57,392 nt of DNA from positions 1-57,392 of the forward strand of contig CANJOI010000002.1 of assembly GCA_947475365.1 (NCBI GenBank). Reading direction: 5' to 3'. This document shows positions 10,150 through 20,047 of this stretch, one piece after another. Origin of the DNA: Fidelibacterota bacterium (lineage in GTDB: Bacteria; Pseudomonadota; Alphaproteobacteria; Rhodospirillales; Rhodospirillaceae). Both the position numbers and the translations under genes were made by a program. Within the stretch, counting starts at the first letter, position 1. The number at the start of each line of letters is the position of its first letter. The notes below the pieces were generated by a model. The model had not been told where the DNA came from, ran no database searches, and was given only the letters and a program-made list of their open reading frames with translations.

Positions 10150-10165
10150 GTTAACCTGTTCTTTA
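10150..10165 (-). promoter_or_regulatory. CtrA-box-like TAAA-N7-TTAAC upstream of fliF
   Basis: Reverse strand TAAAGAACAGGTTAAC, near the TTAA-N7-TTAAC consensus; same architecture before flhA. Confidence 0.4.
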
Positions 10166-10308
10166 AGGCCACCGCCCTAGCTTTCCCACCCTAGGGGATA
10201 GTGTGCATAGGCTCCGGCCCAAGCACCTAAAAATGCGCAAACAAGCCAATCCCTTCAGGAAAGAGCGCGGACCCCGCGTCGGGGCCGTGAGGCCGAGAGG
10301 AACGAACC

Positions 10309-11940
10309 TTGAACCCATTCGTCCAGCAGATCCGCAATCTGGGTCCGGCCCGCCTTGCCGCCATGGGCGGCGTCGCGGTCGGCCTGATCGCCTTCATCAT
10401 CTTCTTCGCGACCCGGTTCTCGGCCGCGCCCATGGCGCTGCTTTACGGCAACCTCTCAGCCACCGACTCCCGCGAAGTGATCAGACAGCTCGAACTCTCC
10501 GGCGTGCCGTTCGAGATGGGCAACAACAACACCGAGATTCGCATCCCCACCGAGCAGGTCACCACCACCCGCATGCACATGGCCGAACTTGGCCTGCCGT
10601 CGGGCGCCTCGGTTGGTTACGAGATCTTCGACAACATGGACGCCCTCGGCGCCACCAACTTCATGCAGAACGTGAACCTGGTGCGCGCCCTGGAAGGCGA
10701 ACTTGGGCGGACCATCAAGTCGATCGAGGGTATCCAGAACGCCCGCGTCCACCTGGTGATGCCGACGCGCGAGATGTTCACCCGCGAGATGCAGGAGCCT
10801 ACCGCCTCGGTCTACATCAAGATGAAATCCGGCCGTCTGGCCGAGAATCAGGTCAAGGCGGTTCAGCACCTGATCGCGTCAGCGGTGCCGAAGCTCAAGC
10901 CCACCAACATCTCAATCGTCGATGAACGCGGCACCTTGCTGTCGCGGTCGTTCGAAAATGATCAGCAGCAGGTCCAGGCGCAGCAGGAAGAAGCGCGCAA
11001 CAACCTGGAGCGCCGCCTGGCCACGTCGATCACCACCCTGGTGGAAAGCACTTTGGGGCCCGGAAAGGTGCGCGCGGAAGTGCGCGCCGACATGGAATTC
11101 GACAAAGTTGTCACCGCATCCGAATCCTATAACCCCGACCAGTCGGTGCCGCGCTCCACCGTGACCGTCAACAACAACGCCAAGAGCTCGGATCGCCAGC
11201 CGCGCGATGTCTCGGTCAGCCAGAACCTGCCCGACGCCCAGGCCAACTCGGGCGCTGGAACAGCCACCACCGACGAAAACCGCACCGAGGAAACCGTCAA
11301 CTACGAGATCTCCAAGACCACCGAGAACCGCGTGCGCGAGTCCGGCAACGTCAAGCGCCTGTCGGTCGCGGTGCTGGTCGACGGCTCCTATACCCCCCCG
11401 GCCGAAGAGGGCGGCAAGCGCGCCTATCAGGCGCTGCCCGAGGAGACCATGACCAAGATCGAAGCCCTGGTGAAGACCGCGATCGGTTTCGACCAGGCCC
11501 GCGGCGATCAGGTGCAGGTCACCAACATGCAGTTCACGGGCATCGACGACCTGCTCGGCGACCAGAAGGAATTCAATGTCCTTGGCTTCAACAAGGAAGA
11601 GATCATGCGCACGGCCGAGGGGCTCGGCGTCGCCGTGGTCGCGGTCCTGGTGATCCTGCTCGTGGTCCGCCCGCTGGTCACCCGCGCCTTCGAAGCCATG
11701 CCTACGGGTGAAGACGCGATATTGTCGAATGAAACCAACTCCGCCCAGTTGACGGGCCCCGGCGGCGCTCCGATTCCCTCAAACACCGACGATGAAGACG
11801 AGCTTGATGACCTTATTGACATCGATAAAGTCGAAGGGCGGGTAAAGAAATCTTCTTTACGCAAGATATCTGACATCATCGAGAAACATCCGGATGAGGC
11901 ACTATCGATTATTCGCACATGGCTCTATCAAGAAGCCTGA
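10309..11940 (+). CDS. fliF: Flagellar MS-ring protein FliF (TTG start)
   Basis: GNNNTEIRIPTEQVTTTRMHMAELGLPSGASVGYEIFDNMDALGATNFMQNVNLVRALEGELGRTI; C-terminal ISDIIEKHPDEALSIIRTWLYQEA. Confidence 0.95.
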   Translation: MNPFVQQIRNLGPARLAAMGGVAVGLIAFIIFFATRFSAAPMALLYGNLSATDSREVIRQLELSGVPFEMGNNNTEIRIPTEQVTTTRMHMAELGLPSGASVGYEIFDNMDALGATNFMQNVNLVRALEGELGRTIKSIEGIQNARVHLVMPTREMFTREMQEPTASVYIKMKSGRLAENQVKAVQHLIASAVPKLKPTNISIVDERGTLLSRSFENDQQQVQAQQEEARNNLERRLATSITTLVESTLGPGKVRAEVRADMEFDKVVTASESYNPDQSVPRSTVTVNNNAKSSDRQPRDVSVSQNLPDAQANSGAGTATTDENRTEETVNYEISKTTENRVRESGNVKRLSVAVLVDGSYTPPAEEGGKRAYQALPEETMTKIEALVKTAIGFDQARGDQVQVTNMQFTGIDDLLGDQKEFNVLGFNKEEIMRTAEGLGVAVVAVLVILLVVRPLVTRAFEAMPTGEDAILSNETNSAQLTGPGGAPIPSNTDDEDELDDLIDIDKVEGRVKKSSLRKISDIIEKHPDEALSIIRTWLYQEA

Positions 11941-12009
11941 ACGCCAGAATCATAAACGTAAAACCCTCGAAGCGTCGCATACGGTTAAGAGCAAGAAAGT
12001 CTCGAGAAA

Positions 12010-13029
12010 ATGGCCCGAACAAAAGAAGACTATCGGAATATTACTGGTCAGCAAAAAGCAGCAATTCTGTTGTTGTCATTGGGGGATGAACAGGCCGGCA
12101 AGCTATTCAATCTAATGCAGGACGATGAAATTAAGGAGCTCTCCCAAATCATGTCCAATTTGGGCTCCATAGGATCGAATTTGGTGGAAAGGATTTTCGT
12201 CGACTTTGCTGACGCACTGTCAAACACGGGCTCCCTTGTCGGCTCTCACGCAACTACAGAACGTTTACTTCTCAAGGGCCTAGACAAAGATCGCGTGGCC
12301 ACCATTATGGAAGAAATACGCGGGCCCGCAGGCCGCACAATGTGGGACAAGCTTGGAAATGTTCATGAACAAGTTCTCGCGAACTACCTTAAAAACGAAT
12401 ACCCACAAACAGTAGCTGTGGTCCTATCTAAAATTAAGGAAGACCACGCTAGTCGCGTCCTGACCAAGCTGCCTGAAGGTTTCGCCATGGAGGTCATTAT
12501 GCGCATGCTGAATATGGAGGCCATTCAAAAAGATATTGTCGAAAGCGTTGAAAAAACTCTTAGGACGGAGTTCATGTCGAATTTGGCTAAGACCTCGCGT
12601 CGCGATCCGCACGAAATGATGGCAGATATCTTTAATGCACTGGACCGCAACACTGGAGCGAGGTTCATGGCCTCGCTTGAGGACCGGAACCGCGAGGGTG
12701 CGGAACGGGTCAAGGCACACATGTTTACGTTCGATGATCTTTTGGGTCTCGATTCTGCTGGGGCAATGGTGCTTTTGCGGCAAGTCGATAAGGCAAAGTT
12801 GACCCTGGCCTTAAAGGGCGCGTCGGAAGACATCAAAGCGCTTTTTACCGCAAATATGTCTGCCCGCGCTGCCAAAATGCTTAAAGAAGATATGGAGGCT
12901 CTCGGTCCGGTCCGCCTTAAGGACGTAGAAGACGCACAGTCTGAGGTTGTTCGCCTCACCAAGGAGCTCGCTAACTCCGGCCAGATACAGATTTCCGAAG
13001 GCGGCCAAGAAACTGAAATGGTCTATTGA
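12010..13029 (+). CDS. fliG: Flagellar motor switch protein FliG
   Basis: AAILLLSLGDEQAGKLF…NEYPQTVAVVLSKI…FTFDDLLGLDSAGAMVLLRQVDKAKLTLALKGASEDIKALFTANMSARAAKMLKEDMEALGPVRLKDVEDAQ. Confidence 0.97.
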   Translation: MARTKEDYRNITGQQKAAILLLSLGDEQAGKLFNLMQDDEIKELSQIMSNLGSIGSNLVERIFVDFADALSNTGSLVGSHATTERLLLKGLDKDRVATIMEEIRGPAGRTMWDKLGNVHEQVLANYLKNEYPQTVAVVLSKIKEDHASRVLTKLPEGFAMEVIMRMLNMEAIQKDIVESVEKTLRTEFMSNLAKTSRRDPHEMMADIFNALDRNTGARFMASLEDRNREGAERVKAHMFTFDDLLGLDSAGAMVLLRQVDKAKLTLALKGASEDIKALFTANMSARAAKMLKEDMEALGPVRLKDVEDAQSEVVRLTKELANSGQIQISEGGQETEMVY

Positions 13030-13041
13030 CGGTGATTGTTT

Positions 13042-13905
13042 ATGCTTAGGCGCAACGGCCGCGTACGCAAGTTTGTTTTCGAAAGGTCCTTCGACGACTT
13101 CTCAAAACTTTATCTGCCGCACGAGCGGCTCAAGGCAGAAATTGCCGCCGAGGAAGCCGCCGCTGCAGCCGCAGCGGAGGCTTCACGTGCGGCCGTTACC
13201 AAGACCGAGCCGCCGCCGCCCGCGGTAAAACTTGAATTCACCAAAGCGCAGCTCGAAGCCGCGCGCGAGGAAGGCTACATCGCCGGCCATGGCGCGGCCC
13301 TCGAAGAAGCCGGCACGTCACGCGAGCATTACGTCGCTGACGCCGTCAACCTGATCGCGCAAGGCCTGGAAAAACTCGATGGGCAGCAAAAGACCGCCAA
13401 CCTCGAGCTCGAACAGATCGCCATGCGCATGGTTTATGGCATCGTACGGCGCATGCTCCCGTCCTTCGCGGAACAATACGCCGTCGACAACATCGAGAAT
13501 TTCGTGCGCACTGTCCTGCCGGTGGCGTTGGGCGAACCGAAGATCTTGGTGCGCGCGCATCCGATGATCGCGGGCGATCTGGAAAACCGGCTCAAAGGCG
13601 TGTTCGCGCGCGCGACCTTCCAGGGCTCCTATACCGTGATCACCGACTATGAACTCCAGCCCGGCGATTGCCGCCTGGAATGGGCCGGCGGCGGCGCGGA
13701 CCGCGACGAGGCGCGCATCTGGCGATCGGTGCGCGAGGCGGTGGCGGCGTCTTATGGCGATGTCGACGTGGACGCCCTCGATGCTGCGGTGGACGCACAG
13801 ATTCAGCAGGAACAGGCTGAACCGGCCCACGCGGAACCGGCACACGCGGAACCGGCCGCGGAAGAAGACACTATTACAGAACCAAACCAGGGTGACGGCG
13901 CTTAG
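13042..13905 (+). CDS. fliH: Flagellar assembly protein FliH
   Basis: Position between fliG and fliN; AREEGYIAGHGAALEEA and ALGEPKILVRAHPMIAGDLENRL; ATG 13042 or TTG 13036 start. Confidence 0.8.
   Translation: MLRRNGRVRKFVFERSFDDFSKLYLPHERLKAEIAAEEAAAAAAAEASRAAVTKTEPPPPAVKLEFTKAQLEAAREEGYIAGHGAALEEAGTSREHYVADAVNLIAQGLEKLDGQQKTANLELEQIAMRMVYGIVRRMLPSFAEQYAVDNIENFVRTVLPVALGEPKILVRAHPMIAGDLENRLKGVFARATFQGSYTVITDYELQPGDCRLEWAGGGADRDEARIWRSVREAVAASYGDVDVDALDAAVDAQIQQEQAEPAHAEPAHAEPAAEEDTITEPNQGDGA
13819..13860 (+). repeat. 15-bp tandem repeat GAACCGGC(C/A)CACGCG x2.8 in fliH 3' end
   Basis: Encodes EPAHAEPAHAEPAA. Confidence 0.8.
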
Positions 13906-13923
13906 CGCCGGCAGGAGCGGGTC

Positions 13924-14313
13924 ATGGCAGAAGAAGAAGACAAGCCGAAGAAGAAATCCGTCAGCGAGCTTGCGCTCGATGAAATCGACGGGACGGCCAA
14001 AAAAGCCGCGGACGATGACGATGATTCGTGGGGTGATGCCGCGGACATCCCCGATAAGCCCCGCTCGGCCCAGGATCTGGAAGCGGTCTACGACATCCCG
14101 GTGCGCGTCTCGGCGGTGCTGGGCAAGTCGTCCATGCAGGTTAATGAGCTCCTGAAGCTCGGGCGCGGCGCGGTGGTCGAACTGGACCGCAAGGTCGGCG
14201 AAGCCATCGACATCTATGTCAACGACCGGCTGGTGGCGCGCGGGGAAGTCGTGGTGGTGGATGATCGCCTTGGCATCACCATGACCGAAATCATCAAGAA
14301 CCAGAAAGCGTAA
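13924..14313 (+). CDS. fliN: Flagellar motor switch protein FliN
   Basis: YDIPVRVSAVLGKSSMQVNELLKLGRGAVVELDRKVGEAIDIYVNDRLVARGEVVVVDDRLGITMTEII. Confidence 0.96.
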   Translation: MAEEEDKPKKKSVSELALDEIDGTAKKAADDDDDSWGDAADIPDKPRSAQDLEAVYDIPVRVSAVLGKSSMQVNELLKLGRGAVVELDRKVGEAIDIYVNDRLVARGEVVVVDDRLGITMTEIIKNQKA

Positions 14314-14322
14314 GCGGCGATT

Positions 14323-15138
14323 ATGGCCGAGCCGGCTGAACTTACAGCTACCCCCCGCCGCACGCTGTTCGACGGCGCCACCGTGTTCGGTCTCTTGGCC
14401 GGGCTGGCGCTGGTGGTCGCGGCGATTGCCTTGGGCGGTTCGGCGGCTGCGTTCCTGAACGGGCCCGGCCTCCTGATCGTGCTCGGCGGCACTTTTGCCG
14501 TCACCTGTATGTCGTTCAGCCTGGCCGACGTCCTGCATGCCTTCAAAGGCCTCGGCTCGACCGTGTTCTACCGCGAGCGCGATCCCCAGGACGTGGCGTA
14601 CACCATGCTCGAACTCGCCGACTTCTGCCGCCATCACGGCGTGCTCAAGCTCCAGGGCGAGGCGATGCAGAAATTCTTGCGCGAGCCATTCCTGCACAAG
14701 GCGCTCGGCATGCTTGTGGATAGCCTGCCGGAGAAGGACATCACCGACATCCTGGCCGAAGGCCTGAACGCCGGCGCCTCGCGCGTCCAAAGATCCGCGA
14801 ACGTCCTGCGCAAGGCGGCGGAAGTGGCGCCGGCCATGGGTCTGATCGGCACGCTGATCGGCCTGGTGCAGATGCTGGGCAAGCTCGATAACCCCGCGGT
14901 CATCGGCCCGGCCATGGCGGTGGCGCTGCTCGCCACCTTCTATGGCGTTCTGTCGGCCAATATGATCTTCAACCCGCTGGCCTCGAAGCTGGAGCGTAAC
15001 GCCGCCGACGAGCATCTGATTAATTATCTCTACACCCTCGGCACCCTAGCGATCGCGCGGAAGGACAACCCGAGGCGCCTGGAAATGCTGCTGAACAGCG
15101 CGCTGCCCCCGGACCGTAAGGTCCGATTCTTTGAGTAG
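14323..15138 (+). CDS. motA: Flagellar motor stator protein MotA/PomA type
   Basis: APAMGLIGTLIGLVQMLGKLDNPAVIGPAMAVALLATFYGVLSANMIFNPLASKL. Confidence 0.92.
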   Translation: MAEPAELTATPRRTLFDGATVFGLLAGLALVVAAIALGGSAAAFLNGPGLLIVLGGTFAVTCMSFSLADVLHAFKGLGSTVFYRERDPQDVAYTMLELADFCRHHGVLKLQGEAMQKFLREPFLHKALGMLVDSLPEKDITDILAEGLNAGASRVQRSANVLRKAAEVAPAMGLIGTLIGLVQMLGKLDNPAVIGPAMAVALLATFYGVLSANMIFNPLASKLERNAADEHLINYLYTLGTLAIARKDNPRRLEMLLNSALPPDRKVRFFE

Positions 15139-15240
15139 GCCGCCCGGTTCCTCCGATAGCCCGTTTGCCGTGGTGTTGACCTTCCCCCTGCTCCCGGCGG
15201 ATAACTTGGTCATGAGCGCTCATCCCTTCCAGAGTCCGTC

Positions 15241-16572
15241 ATGCGCCTGCTGATCATCGGATCGCTTGCGGGACAGATTGGCGCCGCCAGCCGCATCGCC
15301 ATCCAGCGGGGCGCCAAGGTTCTTCAGGCCGAAGGCATCGCCCAGGCCATGGAAGTCATGCGCTCGGGTCAGGGCGCCGACCTGGTGATGGTCGACGTCG
15401 CCTTCGATATCGAGCAGCTGCTGGCCGAAATGAAGGCCGAGCGCATCCACCTGCCGGTGGTTGCCTGCGGCATCTCCACCGACTCCCGCGCCGCGGTCGC
15501 GGCCATCAAGGCCGGCGCCAAGGAATACATCCCGCTGCCGCCCGACGCGGCGTTGATCGCGGCCGTTCTGGAAGCCGTGGCGGCCGAACAAGACACCCTG
15601 GTCTACCAGGATCCGGCCACCGACCGCGTGCTGCAGATGGCCAAGAAAGTCGCGCCCAGCCCGGCCAGTATCCTGATTATCGGCGAGTCCGGCACGGGTA
15701 AGGAGTTGATCGCGAAGTTCCTGCACCGCAACTCGCCCCGCAAAGACAAACCCTTCGTCGCGGTCAACTGCGCCGCCATCCCCGGCGAACTCCTGGAATC
15801 CGAGTTGTTCGGCCATGAGAAGGGCGCCTTCACCGGCGCGGTGGCCCGGCGTATCGGCAAGTTCGAAGAAGCCACCGCCGGCACCCTGCTGCTCGACGAA
15901 ATCAGCGAAATGGACATCCGGCTGCAGGCCAAGCTGCTGCGCGCCATCCAGGAGCGCGAGATCGTGCGCATCGGCTCCAATGCGCCGGTCAAAATCGACA
16001 CGCGCATCCTGGCGACCTCCAACCGCAACATGGAAGAGTTCGTCAAAAGCGGCAAATTCCGTGAGGATCTGTATTTCCGCCTGAACGTGGTCAAGCTGGT
16101 GATGCCGCCCTTGCGTGACCGGCCCAAGGACATCGACGTGCTGGCCGGCCATTTCGCCCGGATTTGCGCCGAGGAGAACGGCATCCCGGTGCGGCCGGTT
16201 TCCCCCAGGGCCATGGCCGCGCTTAAAGCCTACAAGTGGCCCGGCAACGTGCGCGAACTCGAGAACTGCATGCATCGCGCGGTGCTGCTGGCCACCGGTG
16301 ATGAGATCGACACCGACGCGATCATGCTGACCGACGACATGTATGCCGCTGGCGGCAGCGGCGCGGCGGCCTCGGCGGCCGGTCTCGTCGGCCGCACCGT
16401 GGCCGACGTGGAGCGCGACCTGATCATCGACACGCTCAAACACACCCTCGGCAACCGCACCCATGCCGCCAAGATCCTGGGCATTTCGATCCGGACCTTG
16501 CGCAACAAGCTGAACGCCTATGTTCAGGAAGGCTTGGCCGTTCCGGCGCCGGGTGTCGGCGAGACTGCCTAA
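15241..16572 (+). CDS. flbD: Sigma-54-dependent flagellar regulator FlbD
   Basis: AAA+ domain with GESGTGKELIAKFLH, ELFGHEKGAFTGA, and C-terminal Fis-type HTH; flagellar context. Confidence 0.9.
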   Translation: MRLLIIGSLAGQIGAASRIAIQRGAKVLQAEGIAQAMEVMRSGQGADLVMVDVAFDIEQLLAEMKAERIHLPVVACGISTDSRAAVAAIKAGAKEYIPLPPDAALIAAVLEAVAAEQDTLVYQDPATDRVLQMAKKVAPSPASILIIGESGTGKELIAKFLHRNSPRKDKPFVAVNCAAIPGELLESELFGHEKGAFTGAVARRIGKFEEATAGTLLLDEISEMDIRLQAKLLRAIQEREIVRIGSNAPVKIDTRILATSNRNMEEFVKSGKFREDLYFRLNVVKLVMPPLRDRPKDIDVLAGHFARICAEENGIPVRPVSPRAMAALKAYKWPGNVRELENCMHRAVLLATGDEIDTDAIMLTDDMYAAGGSGAAASAAGLVGRTVADVERDLIIDTLKHTLGNRTHAAKILGISIRTLRNKLNAYVQEGLAVPAPGVGETA

Positions 16573-16654
16573 TCCTAAGGCAGCCGGCGCCAGGGCCCGC
16601 AATTATCTCATTGTAATTGCTGCGTTTTCAGACGGAGCGGGCCGACTGGTCCCG

Positions 16655-16672
16655 CCCGGCAAAAATTGCCGG
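16655..16672. promoter_or_regulatory. ftr-like palindrome C-CCGGCAA-AAA-TTGCCGG upstream of flhA
   Basis: Perfect 7-bp inverted repeat; similar to 69-87 and 10130-10146. Confidence 0.5.
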
Positions 16673-16674
16673 TT

Positions 16675-16690
16675 TAAAGGCTCTGTTAAC
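16675..16690 (+). promoter_or_regulatory. CtrA-box-like TAAAGGCTCTGTTAAC upstream of flhA
   Basis: TAAA-N7-TTAAC; same layout (inverted) upstream of fliF. Confidence 0.4.
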
Positions 16691-16797
16691 CCGGAAAAGC
16701 GACTTTGGCCTTCGCTATGTGGGGCGCATTTCCGGACCGCGAACCGGTACCCACTTCGCCTGGAAATGCGCGCGGGGAAGAGGGTCAAAAAGCCGTG

Positions 16798-18954
16798 TCA
16801 GATCAAGCCGCTGAATCCACCGGCACAGCCGTAGCGCAGCCGAACCGCGCGGGCGCGCCGGCCGCGCCCGGCGTCGACTTTGGCGGCGTCGCCGGCCGCG
16901 TGGTGGATTCGCTCAAGCGCGGCGACCTCGGCTTCGCGCTCGGCCTCGTCATGATCATGGTCGTCCTGATCATGCCGCTGCCGCCGTGGCTGCTCGATAT
17001 TTCGCTTGCCATGTCGATTACGCTCGCGGTGCTGATCCTGATGACCGTGGTGTTCATCCGCAAAGCCATGGAGTTCAACTCCTTCCCGGTGGTGCTGCTG
17101 ATCGCCACCCTGCTCCGCCTCGCGCTCAATCTCGCGTCGACCCGCCTGATCCTCGCCCACGGGCATGAAGGCACCGCCGCCGCCGGTCACGTCATTCAGG
17201 CGTTCGGCGGTTTCATCATGGGCGACAGCTTCGTCATCGGTGTCATCGTGTTCGCCATCCTGACCTTGGTGAACTTCATGGTCATCACCAAGGGTTCGAC
17301 GCGTATCGCCGAAGTGACCGCGCGTTTCACCCTGGACGCCATGCCGGGTAAGCAAATGGCCATCGATGCCGACCTGTCCGCCGGCCTGATCGACGAGCAG
17401 GAAGCCAAGTCCCGCCGCGAAGAGCTGCAGAAAGAGAGCGACTTCTTCGGCGCCATGGACGGCGCCTCCAAGTTCGTGCGCGGCGACGCCGTCGCCGGCC
17501 TGATCATCACCGCGATCAACGTTATCGGCGGCATGATCATCGGCATGGCGCAGAAAGGCATGACCTTCACCCACGCCGCCGACATCTACACCCGCCTGAC
17601 CATCGGTGACGGCCTGGTCACCCAGATCCCCGCCCTGGTGGTTTCGACCGCCGCCGGTCTGATGGTCTCCAAGGGCGGCCTCAAAGACACCATGGACGTG
17701 GCGCTGACCACGCAGTTCACGCGCTATCCCAAGGCGCTCGGCATGAGTTCGCTGCTGGCCCTGGCGCTGGCGGCGCTGCCGGGCACGCCCGCCCTGCCAT
17801 TTATGCTGCTCGCCGTGCTCACGGGCGGCGGCGCGGCTTATGTCTCCTTCCAAAATAGCGCGGCTGAAGCCAAGCAGAAGCAGGCCGAGCAGGTCAAAGC
17901 CAAGTCGGAAGTGCCGGTTCAGGAAGAACCGCTGTCCCAGGCCATGAAGATCGACATGGTGCGCCTGGAGTTGGGCTACGGCCTCTTGTCGCTGATCAAC
18001 AACGACAACAAGCGCCTCACCGACCAGATCAAGTCGCTGCGCCGGGCGCTCGCCACCGACATGGGCTTTGTCATGCCGGCCGTGCGCATCCAGGACAACA
18101 TGCAGCTGCCGGCCAATTCCTATGCCGTCTACATCAAGGAAGTCGAAGCCGGCAAAGGCGACCTGCGCCCCAACATGCTCCTGGTCATGGATCCGCGCGG
18201 CGAGGACATCTCACTGCCGGGCGAGCGCACCAAGGAACCGACCTTTGGCCTGCCCGCCTTGTGGATCGACCCCGCCAACCGCGAGGAAGCGTTGTTCCGC
18301 GGCTACACCGTGGTCGACGCGCCCACCGTCATCACCACGCACCTCACCGAAGTCGTGCGCGACAACATGTCGGAGCTGCTGTCCTATACCGAGACGCAAA
18401 AGCTGCTCAACGAGCTCGACAAGGAACAGCAGAAGCTTATCGGCGAAGTGGTGCCCAGCCAGATCACGGTCGCCGGCATCCAGCGCGTCCTGCAGAACCT
18501 GCTCAACGAACGCGTCTCGATCCGCGACCTGCCGACCATCCTGGAAGGCATTTCGGAGGCCTGCGCCATCACCCGCAACGTGCTCATGATCTCCGAGCAT
18601 GTGCGCGCCAGGCTCTCGCGCCAGTTGTCCGACGGCGCGGTGGACGACAACGGCATCATCCCCATCGTCGCGCTCTCGCCCGAATGGGAGCAGGCTTTCG
18701 GCGACTCCCTGGTTGGCCAGGGCGACGACCGCCAGCTTTCCATGGCGCCCTCCAAGCTGCAGGAATTCATTTCGGCGGTGCGTCAGAACTTCGAACGCTT
18801 TGCGATGCAAGGGGAAACGCCGATCCTGTTGACGTCGCCATCGGTGCGCCCCTATGTGCGCTCAATTATCGACCGCTTCCGGCCGATGACGGTGGTATTG
18901 TCGCAGAACGAGATTCATCCGAAGGCCAAGATCCGGACCGTGGGTCAGATTTAG
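16798..18954 (+). CDS. flhA: Flagellar export protein FlhA
   Basis: MPLPPWLLDISLAMSITLAVLILMTVVFIRKAMEFNSFPVVLLIATLLRLALNLASTRLIL; frame opens at 16705 but GTG 16798 preferred. Confidence 0.95.
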   Translation, partial: SDQAAESTGTAVAQPNRAGAPAAPGVDFGGVAGRVVDSLKRGDLGFALGLVMIMVVLIMPLPPWLLDISLAMSITLAVLILMTVVFIRKAMEFNSFPVVLLIATLLRLALNLASTRLILAHGHEGTAAAGHVIQAFGGFIMGDSFVIGVIVFAILTLVNFMVITKGSTRIAEVTARFTLDAMPGKQMAIDADLSAGLIDEQEAKSRREELQKESDFFGAMDGASKFVRGDAVAGLIITAINVIGGMIIGMAQKGMTFTHAADIYTRLTIGDGLVTQIPALVVSTAAGLMVSKGGLKDTMDVALTTQFTRYPKALGMSSLLALALAALPGTPALPFMLLAVLTGGGAAYVSFQNSAAEAKQKQAEQVKAKSEVPVQEEPLSQAMKIDMVRLELGYGLLSLINNDNKRLTDQIKSLRRALATDMGFVMPAVRIQDNMQLPANSYAVYIKEVEAGKGDLRPNMLLVMDPRGEDISLPGERTKEPTFGLPALWIDPANREEALFRGYTVVDAPTVITTHLTEVVRDNMSELLSYTETQKLLNELDKEQQKLIGEVVPSQITVAGIQRVLQNLLNERVSIRDLPTILEGISEACAITRNVLMISEHVRARLSRQLSDGAVDDNGIIPIVALSPEWEQAFGDSLVGQGDDRQLSMAPSKLQEFISAVRQNFERFAMQGETPILLTSPSVRPYVRSIIDRFRPMTVVLSQNEIHPKAKIRTVGQI

Positions 18955-19021
18955 GCTTTCAGAATGAGGGGTTAAGCGAAGCGTCACGGACTGAACACCG
19001 TCCGCTTCGAATTGGGGTTGA

Positions 19022-20047
19022 ATGCGCCTTAAATCCTACAACGCGGCCACCATGGCGGAAGCCATGCGCATGGTCCGTGAGGAGCTGGGGGACGATGCCA
19101 TCATCGTCTCGACCCAGCGCGCGTCCGATGGCCAGGGCGTGCGCATCACCGCCGCGCTGGAAGACCCCTCCGACGACGACGATATCGACCGCGCCTTAAC
19201 CGGGCGGAACACCACGCCTTTCGCCGAGAAGGTGCGCGAGGCTTTGGCCTATCACGGCACGCCCCAGCGCCTGATCGAGAAAATGGTGCAGGCCGCCATG
19301 ACGGTGGAAGTGGGCTCGCCCACCATGGCCTGCGCGACCGCGCTCGAGGATCACTTCGATTTCGCTCCCCTGCCGGAACGCAAGGCGCCGCGCCCGTTCA
19401 TGCTGGTGGGCCCGCCCGGCACCGGCAAGACCATCACCTGCGCCAAGCTTGCGGCGCGCGCGCGGCTCGCCGGCCGTCCGGTGGGCGTGATTACCGCGGA
19501 CACGATTCGCGCCGGCGCCGTGGAACAGCTCGCCGCTTTTACCGGCATCCTCGAGATCGAACTGAAGCAGGTGCGCGGCGCCGACGGCCTCGGCAACGCG
19601 GTGGCCGAGATGATGGGCAAGTACGATTTGGTGTTCATTGACAGCCCCGGCCTCAATCCCTTCAGCCAGCACGACATGGATTTCCTCAAGACCCTGGTGA
19701 ACGCCGCGGACGTAGAACCGATCCTGGTGCTGGCCGCCGGCGGCGACGCCGCCGAAGCCGCCGACATCGGCGAAGCATTCGGCACCTCGGGCGCCACGCG
19801 CCTGCTGGCCACCCGCCTCGACATGACTCGCCGCCTGGGCGCGATCCTGTCCGCGGCCGACGCTGGACAACTCATGTTCAGCGAGGTCAGCCTGAACCCG
19901 CATGTGGCCACGGGCCTGTGCGCGGTCAATCCCGTTTCCATGGCGCGGCTGATCCTGCCGCCCGAAGAAGAACTGCAGCCGCGGGTCGAAGAGCCCCCGG
20001 CGCAAATCCTGAAGCCAACCGGCATACGCTCTGAGGGTAAACGATGA
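19022..20047 (+). CDS. flhF: Flagellar SRP-like GTPase FlhF
   Basis: MRLKSYNAATMAEAMRMVREELGDDAIIVSTQ and GPPGTGKTITCAKLAARARLAGRPVGVITADTIRAGAVEQL. Confidence 0.93.
   Translation: MRLKSYNAATMAEAMRMVREELGDDAIIVSTQRASDGQGVRITAALEDPSDDDDIDRALTGRNTTPFAEKVREALAYHGTPQRLIEKMVQAAMTVEVGSPTMACATALEDHFDFAPLPERKAPRPFMLVGPPGTGKTITCAKLAARARLAGRPVGVITADTIRAGAVEQLAAFTGILEIELKQVRGADGLGNAVAEMMGKYDLVFIDSPGLNPFSQHDMDFLKTLVNAADVEPILVLAAGGDAAEAADIGEAFGTSGATRLLATRLDMTRRLGAILSAADAGQLMFSEVSLNPHVATGLCAVNPVSMARLILPPEEELQPRVEEPPAQILKPTGIRSEGKR

Noticed and set aside
13318-15015. 565-aa minus-strand ORF opposite fliH-fliN-motA
   Set aside because: GC-rich antisense artefact; sense genes are unambiguous flagellar proteins and the antisense translation is His/Arg/Gln-rich
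15220-16602. 460-aa minus-strand ORF opposite flbD
   Set aside because: Mirrors the flbD codons; low-complexity composition; no recognisable domain
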